The translations under genes were made by a program, and so were the position numbers. A stretch of 64,000 nt of DNA from Dichetophora obliterata (Eukaryota > Arthropoda > Insecta > Diptera > Sciomyzidae): positions 302,279,908-302,343,907 of the forward strand of contig OY986435.1 of assembly GCA_963920525.1 (NCBI GenBank), given 5' to 3'. The notes beneath the pieces were generated by a model, which did no database searches, had not been told where the DNA came from, and saw nothing but the letters and a program-made list of their open reading frames with translations. Numbering within the stretch: position 1 is the stretch's first letter; each line of letters starts with the position of its first letter. Shown one piece after another: positions 9,152 to 19,493 of this stretch.

Positions 9152-12039
9152 ATTGTTGCTTTCAGTTCCTTATCCTTTACCAAAACGTTCGTGGCATTAA
9201 CACAAAACTAAATAATTTATTAATTTTGAGTCACAACCTTCACTTTAATATAATGGCTTTTAGTGAGACTTGGCTGAAACCTAACACTCTAAATACTGAA
9301 ATTCTGTGCAACAAATTTAACATATACCGCAAAGATAGAAACTCCATTCCTGGTATTTGCTCTAAAGGTGGGGGTGTGTTGATTGCAGTCAAAGCGACAC
9401 ATTTCTCTGAAGAGTTATTAATTCCAGAATCCTTGGACATTGAATTCTGTTGTGTTCATGTTAAGTTTGGTTCCTTGAGCCTTTTTATTACATGCTCATA
9501 TATTCCTCCCCTTTCTACCTTAGAAGTTTATAGCAAACATTTGGCTTCTATTAGTAAAGTTTGCTCAAAACTGCAATCTAATGATCATATTTTAATAACT
9601 GGAGATTTTAACCTGCCAAACGTTTCTTGGAACTGTTGTTCTGAAATTCCTGAAATATTTTTACCTTCGTCTGAAAGTCCATCCGATAATTACTTTTTAA
9701 ACGAGCTCTCAATCCAAGGGCTATTCCAAATTAACTACATTTTTAACAAAAATAATCGTTTGCTTGATCTGGTGTTTTTTGATGACAGCAATATCGCTTC
9801 TGTGTCTAAATCAGATCCTCTGGTTACACCCGAAGATTCTCATCATCCAACATTAGAAATTATTTTAAATTTTCCAAAACCATCTGCGCAGTATTCTGAT
9901 TCTCAACACCCTATTGAGTTTAACTTTAAAAAAACAAACTACGTGATTTTGAAGAATAACTTGTCTAATATAAACTGGAATTCTATTCTAAATATTAATA
10001 CAAATAGTTTATCTTCTCAGAGTCTTGATGATGCGGTATATGCGTTTAATAGAACGCTCAATGATTGTTTTCTTAAAGCTGTTCCGCAAAGGAAAGCCTC
10101 CTTGACATCGGGTCCGGTATGGTATACAAATGAATTAAGAAAAATGAGGAATTTGAAATCTAAATACTATAAAAAATATCAAAAAACACATAACATATGT
10201 GATTTTGGATGCTATACCTCGATTAAATACAGTTATCAACAGTTATGCAAACAATCCTATAATACCTACTTAACAAAAGTAAAATTAAACATCAAATCTG
10301 ATGCTAAATCCTTCTGGAACTTTGTTAACACAAAACGCAAGATTGATTCCTATCCTTCTTTTATGAAGTATAATTCGGTTGGGTCTGATAATGATAATAG
10401 TATTTGCAGTCTTTTTGCAGACTTTTTCAAGACGACTTATTCATCATCGTCCTATGATTATTTAAGTTATCCTTTCAATATTCAATCTGGGGATATTTAT
10501 TTCCCAATAATTGACACAAACACAGTCTTATCATTTTTAAAAAATATTAAAACATCATATAAAAGTGGTCCTGATAACATACCTTCATGTATATTAAAAT
10601 ACTGCTGTGAAGAATTAGTAACTCCAATATCTTTACTATTTACTTCATCATTAAAATCCTGCTATTTTCCTGCAGCCTGGAAGCATTCATTTATTATTCC
10701 GCTGCATAAATCCGGAAATAGGTCTTTAATTGATAACTACCGTGGCATCGCAAAATTGAGCGCTTTGCCTAAACTTTTGGAGGCAATTGTTACATCACGA
10801 CTATCGCATAGCGTTAAATCTTTAATGTCTCCTTTCCAACATGGATTCCTTTCTGGAAAATCCACTGTTACTAACCTTCTCGAATTTACATCAAAAACTA
10901 TAGAAAACTTTGGAAAAGGCATGCAGACTGATGTTATTTACACGGATTTTAGCAAAGCTTTTGACGTTGTAAATCACAAACTATTGATCTTAAAATTACA
11001 TCTTGTTGGATTTCCTATACCGTTGGTAAAGTGGATTGAATCTTACTTAAGCAATAGAACACAATCTGTTCTTTTTAAGCTCAAGAAATCACACGAGTTT
11101 CCTGTTACTTCAGGAGTACCTCAAGGAAGTCATCTTGGGCCTCTTCTGTTTCTACTTTTTATAAACGATTTGCCATCTGTCATAATGCATTCCAGCATCT
11201 TAATGTTTGCTGACGACGTCAAACTCTTCCTTTCTTTTAAAAATGATAATGACGCTGTATTTTTGCAAGCCGACATTGATCATCTTCATAACTGGTGCAA
11301 AACGAACCGTATGAACCTCAACATGAAGAAATGCAAGCATATGTCTTTCTCGCGCAAACCACCAATTAAATGTACCTTCAAAATTTGTGGTTATCCATTG
11401 GAGTCCTTAGATAGTTTCAATGATCTTGGAGTTACAATGGATCCTAAACTACGCTTTAATATTCATGTAAATAAAATAATAAATAGAGCAAATAGTACTT
11501 TAGGATTTATTAAACGTTGGGCAAAAGAGTTTAATGATCCTTTCATAACGAAAACCTTATTCACTTCCCTAGTGCGGCCTATCTTAGAATACGCTTCAGT
11601 TGTTTGGTGCCCACGATACGGTTGTTACATAGACGACATTGAATCAGTGCAGAAACAATTTCTTTTGTTTTGCTTAAGCTATCTTTATTGTAATACTGAT
11701 TTTCACTTACCACCTTATGAATATCGGTTACAACTCTTAAATCTTCCTTCTTTAAAAAATCGGAGAATTATGATAAATGCTTGTTGGATTTTAAAACTTT
11801 TACATGGCTATGTAAACAGTCCATATTTATTGAGTAAAATATATTTTAATATTCCTCTTCGTCCTAGAAGATCTTTTGAGTTACTCCACATGAACTTTTG
11901 TAGAACTAATTATTTGCAAAATGAACCTCTTAGAAGCGCTTGCGGTGATTTTAATTTTGTATCTGATGTTATATCCTTAAGTGAATCCATGGACTCAATC
12001 AAACATAAAATTATAGATTACCTGCAGTACCGTCGTTGA
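9148..12039 (+). CDS. LINE ORF2: AP-like endonuclease plus reverse transcriptase
   Basis: Intact polyprotein of about 963 residues, counted from 9148. It nicks target DNA and reverse transcribes the element RNA. The N-terminal endonuclease/exonuclease/phosphatase domain spans about residues 8-240, with YQNVRG (N13), FSETW (E40), TGDFN (D153) and SHHP (231-234). A linker rich in K, N and Y follows. The reverse transcriptase spans about 480-760: WKHSFIIPLHKSG from 511, DNYRGIA, HGFLSGKST, DFSKAFD, SGVPQGSHLGPLLF and the catalytic FADD at 686-689. A cysteine-poor C-terminal region ends in YLQYRR. All expected motifs are present. The first in-frame ATG (9253) would remove the QN motif, so I start the feature at the frameshift product; a lost or non-AUG start is the alternative. 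The clade (jockey or CR1) is inferred from motif style. Confidence 0.9.
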   Translation, partial: LDCCFQFLILYQNVRGINTKLNNLLILSHNLHFNIMAFSETWLKPNTLNTEILCNKFNIYRKDRNSIPGICSKGGGVLIAVKATHFSEELLIPESLDIEFCCVHVKFGSLSLFITCSYIPPLSTLEVYSKHLASISKVCSKLQSNDHILITGDFNLPNVSWNCCSEIPEIFLPSSESPSDNYFLNELSIQGLFQINYIFNKNNRLLDLVFFDDSNIASVSKSDPLVTPEDSHHPTLEIILNFPKPSAQYSDSQHPIEFNFKKTNYVILKNNLSNINWNSILNINTNSLSSQSLDDAVYAFNRTLNDCFLKAVPQRKASLTSGPVWYTNELRKMRNLKSKYYKKYQKTHNICDFGCYTSIKYSYQQLCKQSYNTYLTKVKLNIKSDAKSFWNFVNTKRKIDSYPSFMKYNSVGSDNDNSICSLFADFFKTTYSSSSYDYLSYPFNIQSGDIYFPIIDTNTVLSFLKNIKTSYKSGPDNIPSCILKYCCEELVTPISLLFTSSLKSCYFPAAWKHSFIIPLHKSGNRSLIDNYRGIAKLSALPKLLEAIVTSRLSHSVKSLMSPFQHGFLSGKSTVTNLLEFTSKTIENFGKGMQTDVIYTDFSKAFDVVNHKLLILKLHLVGFPIPLVKWIESYLSNRTQSVLFKLKKSHEFPVTSGVPQGSHLGPLLFLLFINDLPSVIMHSSILMFADDVKLFLSFKNDNDAVFLQADIDHLHNWCKTNRMNLNMKKCKHMSFSRKPPIKCTFKICGYPLESLDSFNDLGVTMDPKLRFNIHVNKIINRANSTLGFIKRWAKEFNDPFITKTLFTSLVRPILEYASVVWCPRYGCYIDDIESVQKQFLLFCLSYLYCNTDFHLPPYEYRLQLLNLPSLKNRRIMINACWILKLLHGYVNSPYLLSKIYFNIPLRPRRSFELLHMNFCRTNYLQNEPLRSACGDFNFVSDVISLSESMDSIKHKIIDYLQYRR

Positions 12040-12828
12040 TTATGTAAAGTTATTTCAAACATATATCTGATGCATCTGGTGATTTGTAAACACATTAATA
12101 TAACAATCTAAATGGATAAATGGACCTAAGCGTAAAATGGAAAATTTTGGTGAATAATACATCTAAATAATCTGAATGGACCTAAACCTGGGATCTTCAA
12201 TTGCCTCATATCTTCAAGATGGTTGTGACAACATTTGTTGACGGTACCGTGGTGTCTTGGTGTCTTTTTACCTCTTGAAACACTACGTTAGATCGATTTG
12301 TAATATATTAATATGAGTGGCCGATAAGACCTAGTTTGTCTTGGTGCCTGCGTTCGCAACTGGTTTTCTTTATTTTATGAAAATTGGTTTGGTGAAGTTG
12401 ACCTAGTTTGTCGAGTAACCACCCTGTCAAGCCAGGATTTCACCGGCTTCAGGGAGACAGAACGATATATATTATATATATACCTATTGGAGTGGTGTTT
12501 TATTGGGTATGAGACCTTGTTTGTCACACGACTCCGCCGTATACAAAAATTGTTGCTAACTTGACCTTGTTTGTCTTGAAAACGCAACCCTGCTTTGCTG
12601 TCTGATTTTATCGATTTTGACTTAACTTTTTTCTATTATTTTTTATACTTTAATAAAATTATATACTTTAAGCAATTTACTAAAACTTTTTAGTTTGTTA
12701 ATAATACATTATTTCATTCAAAATCATACTTTATATTTTTAAATTGTATTAAATATCTTATTTTATAATTTTAAATTTGCTATAAAACCTGTTAAGGTTT
12801 AGCAATCAAGTAAATAAATAAATAAAAA
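12040..12828 (+). other. LINE 3' UTR with repeated GACCTNGTTTGTC motif and tail
   Basis: This is non-coding sequence between the ORF2 stop and the TAAA-repeat tail. Four copies of the 13-mer GACCT(A/T)GTTTGTC occur on the + strand, at 12328-12340, 12400-12412, 12513-12525 and 12563-12575. Such a repeated motif could be part of the RNA structure recognised by the element's reverse transcriptase; this is inference. Confidence 0.6.
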
Positions 12829-14040
12829 CAACTAAATTCTTATTTATGACTCGCATTCATTTTGTATATAGACATTTATTTAAAAATACGCTCCACCGCT
12901 GATACCTTTTTGCTCCATTTATCATTACAAGTGTTTTATAAGCACTTGTTCTCTTAAATGCATTCCAGAGCTTTACATTTTAAAGTAATGATATGCGATA
13001 TTTTTATTTATGACTATTTTGTCCCGTCAGCATGTCAATTAAATGATTCAAAATATAAAAAAAAAAACTAATATATATTTAATTTTTTTTAAACTCCTTT
13101 ACATTGTCATCATTTGTCAATTTTTTCATGCTTACGCTCTTTTAACGCCCTTGCCAAAATAGTTTACAATTTTGCTTAAATTATTCATCATAAATAATGA
13201 AACATTTGCATAAAATTTCAATTAAATTTGTTATTGTGAATATATTAAAGCGGCGCAAATATTTAACGTTTTCCCATAACAAAAGTGCTAATAAACGGCA
13301 TAAGCAGGCGTTTTCTTGAAACCGCGGCCAAAATACACAGAAGCGTTAAACGCGACACACGCACAACCTACTCAAACAAAAGATGTATTAATTTACAGCA
13401 GCGTTGCCATCTGCTTCCAATTTTAGTTTGCATTAATTTGTTATTATTTTTGTTGTTGTAAATTTTATTGAAACTCCCTCACAGCATGAACGTCTGTAGC
13501 CAGGCCCGTAGCCAGGATTAACCCGAAAGGGGGTTGGGATTTTGATTAAAACAAATATCGATAGTTATTAAATGTTTGCTCAAATTGTTGACGCGATAGT
13601 CTAAAAATATTCGATTTGATATAAAACTAAAATCTATAAAGTTTCGTACCGATTGAAAGCGTTTTTCCTAATATTTGATTAAAAAGTAATTCGAACATCT
13701 CTTGAAGTAATTTTTAAAAAAAACTGTTATGCATTTCGTTTCCAATGTAATTGTTGCTCAAAATGAATTACCAAACATAAAAATTCGGATGAAAAGTACC
13801 AGAGTTCTGATATTCTACTTTTCGAAAAAATATTATTTTCTTTCTTGTTTCAGCAAAAAAATCGTAAAAATACAAATTTGAAAAAATTGCAATGAAATGT
13901 TGAAATATTTTCTGCCACCACACTTAATCCAAATACAAAAAATTGTGTAATTCCGTCGCTTACACAATACAAAAATACAAAATTAAAAAAAAAACGAGAA
14001 GCGGGGTGCTATACAATCAAAAGTGGGCTAAAAAGTACTC
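12829..14040. other. Gene-free intronic stretch
   Basis: AT-rich intron. Near 13500 is the short CGTAGCCAGGATTAACCCG stretch of a kind often seen in invertebrate repeats. No ORF or element boundary is supportable. Confidence 0.45.
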
Positions 14041-14335
14041 ATTACAATTTAATTCCAATTCCTTGGAATTCTCAATTCCTCAGGAATGTAATTGGTTAAA
14101 AGTCGTCAATTCTATTACAGGAATTGTAATTGGTAATTGAACACCTGAGGAATGGAATTGAAAAAAATGGTCAATTACATCATAGGAATTGTAATTGGCA
14201 ATTGAACACCTCTATTCCCTGAAATGGAATTGAAAAAAATGGTCACTTCCATTACAGGAATTACACTTCAACTCCTCATAAATGGATAAGAAAAAAAATC
14301 GTCAATTCTATTACAGGAATTGTTATTTAAAGTTA
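14041..14335 (+). repeat. Minisatellite with approximately 80-bp units
   Basis: Three to four diverged units share CAATTCTATTACAGGAATTG, TAATTGG(T/C)AATTGAACACC and ATGGAATTGAAAAAAATGGTC. The GGAATT core is palindromic (AATTCC/GGAATT), so single units can also fold. Confidence 0.65.
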
Positions 14336-15384
14336 AATTTAAATTACTTTTTCATTAACTCAAAACTACTTCATTATGTATTAAAAAGTTTATTTGACTC
14401 CCACTGTTAGTCGGTTAATGAAATATTTACAAATAAATGTATTAGCAAAAATACCAATTTTTTAATTGTATACATTTTTACAATTAAAATCCCGCCGACT
14501 TTTTGCAAGGTGCTTGGTACACAACTTCTACACCCCTGAACAAAGTTTCATTAATTTACTAACAAAGCGATGTTTTCCAATTCTATTCCTAAGGAATTGA
14601 GGCCTTGAATTACCAATTATAATTTATTTATATGTCCAATTTTTATTCATTAACAATGAAACTTGGAGCAGTTGAAATAGTGCTAAAGCTAACGAACCAA
14701 TTTCTAGTCCCGGAATCCGGGGATTCCAAACCCTGAATCCCGAGATTTTATTCATATGAAAATATAAAAATTTTCAGCAACTATAAATGCAACTGCAATG
14801 TAAACGATGGTTTTTTTGTATCGAAATCACCCTGTTCTTTTTTTATCTCTCTCCACACATTTTGAAAGCCTATTTTTTAGTTTGTTTTGGTTGTGATATT
14901 AAAATACTCTGCTTACTAGGCTGTTCAACTTTCATGGCATTTTCAAAATAACAATAGTGTTATTACTATACTAGCTTTTTTTACTATTAAATGAATATTT
15001 TAATCACATCATACTTTTTACTAAAATCTTTCTGGTTTATTTGAATAAGAAGTTTTGTTTTTTTTTAATTTTTTAAAAGATAAATTCATGTTGTTTGTTT
15101 TGTTTAACTTATTTACATGCATATTTTTATGAATATAATAAAGTCAAATATTATTTGATATTTTAAATATTTTGGGTTTCCATTCCTAAATAAATGTTGG
15201 ATTTTTTGAAATATAAAAAATCATAACGTTTTTAATTGAATAAACTTATTATAATTTAAATATTTAAAAATTTAGAAAATATTTTTAATTAAGGACCGTA
15301 AAGGTTATTATTTTCATCAAATAAGAATCATAACCGTTTTTTTATTTTATTTTTTTTTTCAATCTGATTGAATCAGGTGATGTA

Positions 15385-15599
15385 CAGTGGCGAGCACAAG
15401 GGAGTGCACGTTCACGACACTGACTTTCGTCATCCACAAAAACAAAACCATACAAGCAAATCAAACAAAATATTTAATTTTATTTTTATTATTTTATTCG
15501 TAACAAATAGAAGTAAAGCAACAATAATAAATGTGATGAATTCAAAGAGTTTGAAAGAAAAAATGAAAATAACCCGTATAAACTCAATTTTGCACGTTT
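15385..15599 (+). repeat. Tc1-like left terminal inverted repeat
   Basis: Inverse of 16809-17023. It starts CAGTGGCGAGCACAAG and ends TTTTGCACGTTT. It is long compared with the short terminal repeats of many Tc1 elements. Confidence 0.9.
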
Positions 15600-15788
15600 T
15601 ATGATTTACACCTTTTTTCGATCTCCCACTTCTCTCATCAGCAGAAACCATGGAGATTTTCCGTTATGTTTGTTCTTATCTTCTTTTTCTTGTTCGTAGA
15701 GTAGTTTAAAACGTGTTTCTTGCGAATCAAAGCAGATTTTGTCAATTACTGTCATATTTAAAATAAATTGTAGATTTTTTGCATAAAA

Positions 15789-16782
15789 ATGAGAAAAATA
15801 TCATCAGAAATTGAAAATAGTGTTGTGTGCCTGACCGAGAAGGGCTGTTCTTCACGTACCATTGCCGAGAGGCTTAGTATTAGTCAATCGGCGGTGATCG
15901 CAGCTCAAAAGAGACGAAATGTGACATCCAAATCGCAAGTCAAAGGTCGCAAAAAATTATTAACGGACTCAGATGCTCGGCTAATGATGTCTGAAGTGAG
16001 AAAAAACAAGCTGCTAACACCAAAGGGTGCTTCTGGCGATTAACAAAAATGTAAGCGAATGGACTGCTAGAAGAGCGCTCCGTGACATCGGATTTACTTC
16101 AACTGTTAAAAAAAGCAAACCTGCATTGTCCGATAAGAATGTTAAATCGCGCTTGAAATTTGCAAGGGACCACAAAAACTGGACCATTGATGATTGGAAA
16201 CGTGTTATCTGGTCTGATGAGTCCAAATTTAACCGTTTTCAGTCAGATGGAAAGCAATACTGCTGGCGAAGACCCGGGGAACGTATTCAAAAACACCATG
16301 TGAAGCAAACTGTTAAACATGGCGGCGGGAGCATAATGGTTTGGGGATGCTTTACATGGTGGCATGTTGGCCCTCTGCATTTAGTAGATGGTATCATGCG
16401 AAAAGAGGACTATCTACAGATTCTGCAAACCCATCTTCCCAATTTTATGGACGAATGTGCTTATCCCGAAAAAGAAATTGTTTTTCAACAAGATGGTGAC
16501 CCGAAGCACACAGCAAAAATTGTAAAGGAATGGATTGGGAAACAACATTTTCAATGGCCAGCACAAAGTCCCGACCTCAATCCGATTGAAAATCTTTGGT
16601 CAATCGTGGAAAGACGGCTCGGGCAGTACGAAGCAGCCCCAACAAACATGGGTAACCTTTGGGATCGTGTAAATGCGGAATGGAATTGAATTCCAAAAGA
16701 TGTTATCGAAAATTTGGTAGAGAGCATGCCAAACCGCGTAAATCAAGTTATTTCTAATAAGGGTCTATGGACCAAATATTGA
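15789..16782 (+). pseudogene. Tc1-like transposase, frameshifted and with a nonsense codon
   Basis: The DDE transposase cuts and rejoins the element at TA sites. The first frame (15789-16043) gives an N-terminal paired-type helix-turn-helix (IAERLSISQSAVIAA) and a GRKK hook-like basic stretch. The frame must shift by +1 between about 16026 and 16032, continuing as LAINKNVSEWTARRALRD. Catalytic residues are D in WSDES (16216-16218), D in QQDGDPKHT (16492-16494) and E in NPIENLW (16588-16590). A TGA at 16687-16689 interrupts just before IPKDVIENLVESMPNRV, and the protein would end GLWTKY at 16782. Only 31 residues separate the second D from the E, against 34 in canonical Tc1. Two lesions make this copy non-autonomous. 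Confidence 0.9.
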
Positions 16783-16808
16783 AATTGGATTAGTTATTAA
16801 TTTTCTTG

Positions 16809-17023
16809 AAACGTGCAAAATTGAGTTTATACGGGTTATTTTCGTTTTTTCTTTCAAACTCTTTGAATTCATCTCATTTATTATTGTTGCTTTACTTCTA
16901 TTTGTTACGAATAAAATAATAAAAATTAAATTAAAAATTTTGTTTGATTTGCTTGTATGGTTTTGTTTTTGTGGATGACGAAAGTCAGTGTCGTGAACAT
17001 GCAATCACTTGTGCTCGCCACTG
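16809..17023 (-). repeat. Tc1-like right terminal inverted repeat
   Basis: Reverse complement of 15385-15599 with a few substitutions, ending CTCGCCACTG before the TA duplication. Confidence 0.9.
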
Positions 17024-17239
17024 TATATCTTTTTAATCATAAAATTAACGAGTGTTTCTTCTAAAAATACAAAATGGGATTTCAGAAATGTACTTTTTCT
17101 TCCAGTTATTGTTGAACTTTTTTCCTTGCATTCTTCTTTGTACACGGTTAAACATTTTGGACTACTTTTTAATCCAAACTTTGGTTTAAAGGAATTTTTA
17201 ATACAAAAGGTATTAATTTTTAATCCAAACATTAGTTTG

Positions 17240-17596
17240 ATTTAGCTGGGTCTCAAACCCAAGTTCCTAAAAAGAACTTACTTGCATTCGTACTTATGTA
17301 AAATAAGCGAAACTATGTTAACAACAAATGTTAACAACGAGTGGATAAGGTATTGGACCAGCACGTCAGAGGACGTGTGTTCAAATCACGAACTGGTCAG
17401 AATATTTTCTATTTTACTCTAATTTAGCTGGGTCTTGAACCCATGTTTCTGTTTGCTTGCTTGCTTACTGCCAGCTTAATTGCATTCGTTATGATGCTCA
17501 ATAAGCGTAACTTTCTTAACAACTGAGATGGATGAGTGGATAAGGTGTTGTACCAGCGCAACAGAGGACGTATGTTGAAATCATGAGCTGGTCAGA
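17240..17596 (+). repeat. Tandem duplication of a tRNA-like (SINE-like) module
   Basis: Two diverged units lie at 17240-17401 and 17422-17596. Each starts ATTTAGCTGGGTCT(C/T)(A/G)AACCCA and ends (A/G)ACTGGTCAGAA or a close variant. Each contains GAGTGGATAAGGT(A/G)TTG, resembling the A box of a serine or leucine tRNA, and about 35 bp later a B-box-like GTGTTCAAATCAC or TATGTTGAAATCATG. The second copy's B box has decayed. These look like tRNA-derived SINE heads or decayed tRNA copies; no intact cloverleaf is claimed. Confidence 0.45.
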
Positions 17597-18188
17597 AAAG
17601 CTTTTTATTTTAAGTTGATATTTATATTGCTTTTTTTAAACTTTTTGCGGATTAAAAACTAATCTTTTTTTGGATTGAAAAATTTTAAACTTTGGATTAA
17701 AAAGTAATTTTTTTTGCAGTTTAAAAAAACTGTAACTTTTATCTGCATTAGTAATTATGATTTTGTCTTTGTGTTGTCTTATAATTTTTTAAGTGTTTTT
17801 GAATATTTTAAGTTACGATTTCTAAAACAAAAGAAAAATGTAATTGTTTTTGCAGAAATTAGGAAAAAGAGTTATTAACGGTCCCTACTTTTAATACAGC
17901 TTCATGACATTATTTTAAAGTGTTAGCATTTCGGGATCATAATCCCGGGATCATAAATTTCAAATACCGAAATTCTGGGACTTGCCAAAACCCTTCGGGA
18001 TTGAAAGCCCTACTGTATACTCATATAGTACGAATTGGAAAAAAATGTACGGAAAGACAGCATTTGTAATACATTGTTCTGGACGTTTCTCTCAATTCGT
18101 CACTTGTTAAGTTTCGATCAAATATTGAGTGTCAAAAACAAGCTTGAGCTCTTTCTTCCGCAGCCAATAAAAAAAGAGAGATAAGATA

Positions 18189-19493
18189 AAGGGTCCGCCA
18201 AATAACTTTTCTTTTTTTGGAAAATTCTATAAAAAAAACTACTGAATATTTTCTCAAACTTCTTTATTTATTTGAAAGTACAATCCTTCCGGTTAATAAT
18301 GGAAAATAATTTCATTCAAATGGCTGCCTCGGCTGGCCATGCAGTAGCCTACATGATCGGTCCAATTTTTAAGCACATTATCGATTGTGTGCATCTGTAT
18401 TTCACCAATGGCTTCACGAATATTGTCCTTTAAAGCGTCAATTGTCTCTGGCTTGTCTGCGTAACACTTATCTTTGAGGGCACCCCACAAATAATAGTCC
18501 AACGGTGTCAAATCGCAGCTCCGAGGTGGCCAAACGACATCAGCTCTGCGGCTGATAATGCGATCTTCAAAAACACGGCGCAAAACATCGAGTGTAGCTT
18601 CGGCTGTGTGGCACGTAGCGCCGTCCTGCTGAAACCAAATGTTGCCAATATCCTCCTCTTCAATTTTTGTGAACAAAAATTCGTTCAACATGGCCCGATA
18701 ACGATCGCCATTGACTGTAACGGCCACTCCTTGCTCATTTTCAAAGAAAAATGGCCCAATTATGCCTCTGGACCAAAATCCGCACCAAACAGTGACTCGT
18801 TTTGGGTGCAGCGGCTTTTCAATGTATGCGTGCGGGTCTTATGTGCCCCAAATGCGACAATTTTGCTTGTTTAAATACCCGCTAAGATTAAAATGAGCTT
18901 CATCTGAAAAGATGATTTTTTTGGCAAAATCGGCATCTTCTGTAAGTCGATCGCAGGCCCACTTAGCGAAGCGAAAACGCATTGGATGGTCAGTTGGCTT
19001 CAACTCCTGAACCAATTGGACTTTGTATGGCGTCATGCCAGGGTCTTTATGCAAAATTCGTCTCAATGATGTCTCCGAAATGTTCAATTGTTGAGAACGA
19101 CGGTGAATTGATGTTGATGGCGCTTCACGTACACTTTCTGCCACAGCAGCAATATTCTCGGGTGTACGCACTGCTTTTGGCTTTTCACGCTTTAGTTTAT
19201 CGATGAGGATGCCAGTTTCTTTCACTTTTTTCACAAGATAACGATCATACGGAGCTGACGGTGCTTCACTTCTTCCAAAATCCATACGCAATTTTCGCAC
19301 ACATTCTGCAACATTACCATGATTTTCAAAGTAATGTCGCAATATTTCCCAGCGTTGTTCAAGCGTATACACAACCATATTTGTTCAGCGGAAGGATAAA
19401 ACTAATTATCTGTCGAATCAGACATAAGCTAAGTGTTACCTTTCACGAAATCTGTACTAGTTGAAAAAAAAAAACGTTAGATGGCGGACCCTT
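18189..19493 (-). mobile_element. DD41D (rosa-like) Tc1/mariner transposon, copy 1
   Basis: The element is 1,305 bp with TA duplications at 18187-18188 and 19494-19495. Terminal inverted repeats begin AAGGGTCCGCCA and match for about 13 bp. One minus-strand transposase gene fills most of the element. A second copy lies in the opposite orientation at 57527-58822. Confidence 0.92.
18293..19378 (-). pseudogene. DD41D transposase with a single in-frame stop
   Basis: The gene reads on the minus strand from an ATG at 19378 to a stop at 18293, 361 codons including one premature TAA at 18839-18841 after NKQNCRIWGT. The N-terminus is a helix-turn-helix (YTLEQRWEILRHYFENHGN). Catalytic aspartates are in FSDEAHFN, QQDGATCHTA and PLDYYLWG. 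The last two are separated by 41 residues, which defines the DD41D group first known from the tephritid rosa element. The C-terminus is GSHLNEIIFHY. The frame is otherwise continuous, so a single point mutation appears to have silenced this copy. The second copy has a lysine codon where this one has the stop. Confidence 0.9.

Larger units (their letters stand above)
8961..12828 (+). mobile_element. 5'-truncated jockey/CR1-like non-LTR retrotransposon
   Basis: The element retains the last 58 codons of ORF1, a complete ORF2 with endonuclease and reverse transcriptase, an approximately 770-bp 3' UTR, and a (TAAA)n-type tail at 12811-12828. Most of ORF1 and the 5' UTR are missing, as expected for 5' truncation during target-primed reverse transcription. 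The left boundary is approximate, because the ORF1 frame closes with a TAA at 8960-8962. ORF2 has no stop codon or frameshift, so the insertion is probably young. No clean target-site duplication was found. Confidence 0.9.
15385..17023 (+). mobile_element. Tc1-like transposon with 215-bp terminal inverted repeats
   Basis: The element is 1,639 bp with TA target-site duplications at 15383-15384 and 17024-17025. The ends begin CAGTGGCGAGCACAAG, the CAGT start typical of Tc1. The terminal inverted repeats run 15385-15599 and 16809-17023 and differ at only a handful of positions, so the insertion is fairly recent. It encodes one transposase on the + strand, broken by a frameshift and a stop. Confidence 0.95.
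14700..18016. mobile_element. Possible decayed hAT-like element split by later insertions
   Basis: The left end region (14706-14752) carries TAGTCCCGGAATCC, GGGGATTCC and AATCCCGAGATT. The right end region (17938-18014) carries CGGGATCATAATCCCGGGAT and CTTCGGGATTGAAAGCCCTA. Both resemble the AATCCCGGGAT-rich termini of the hAT element at 50588-52239. The Tc1-like element and the tRNA-like duplication lie inside. No target-site duplication was found, so the boundaries and the pairing of the two ends are uncertain. Confidence 0.3.
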
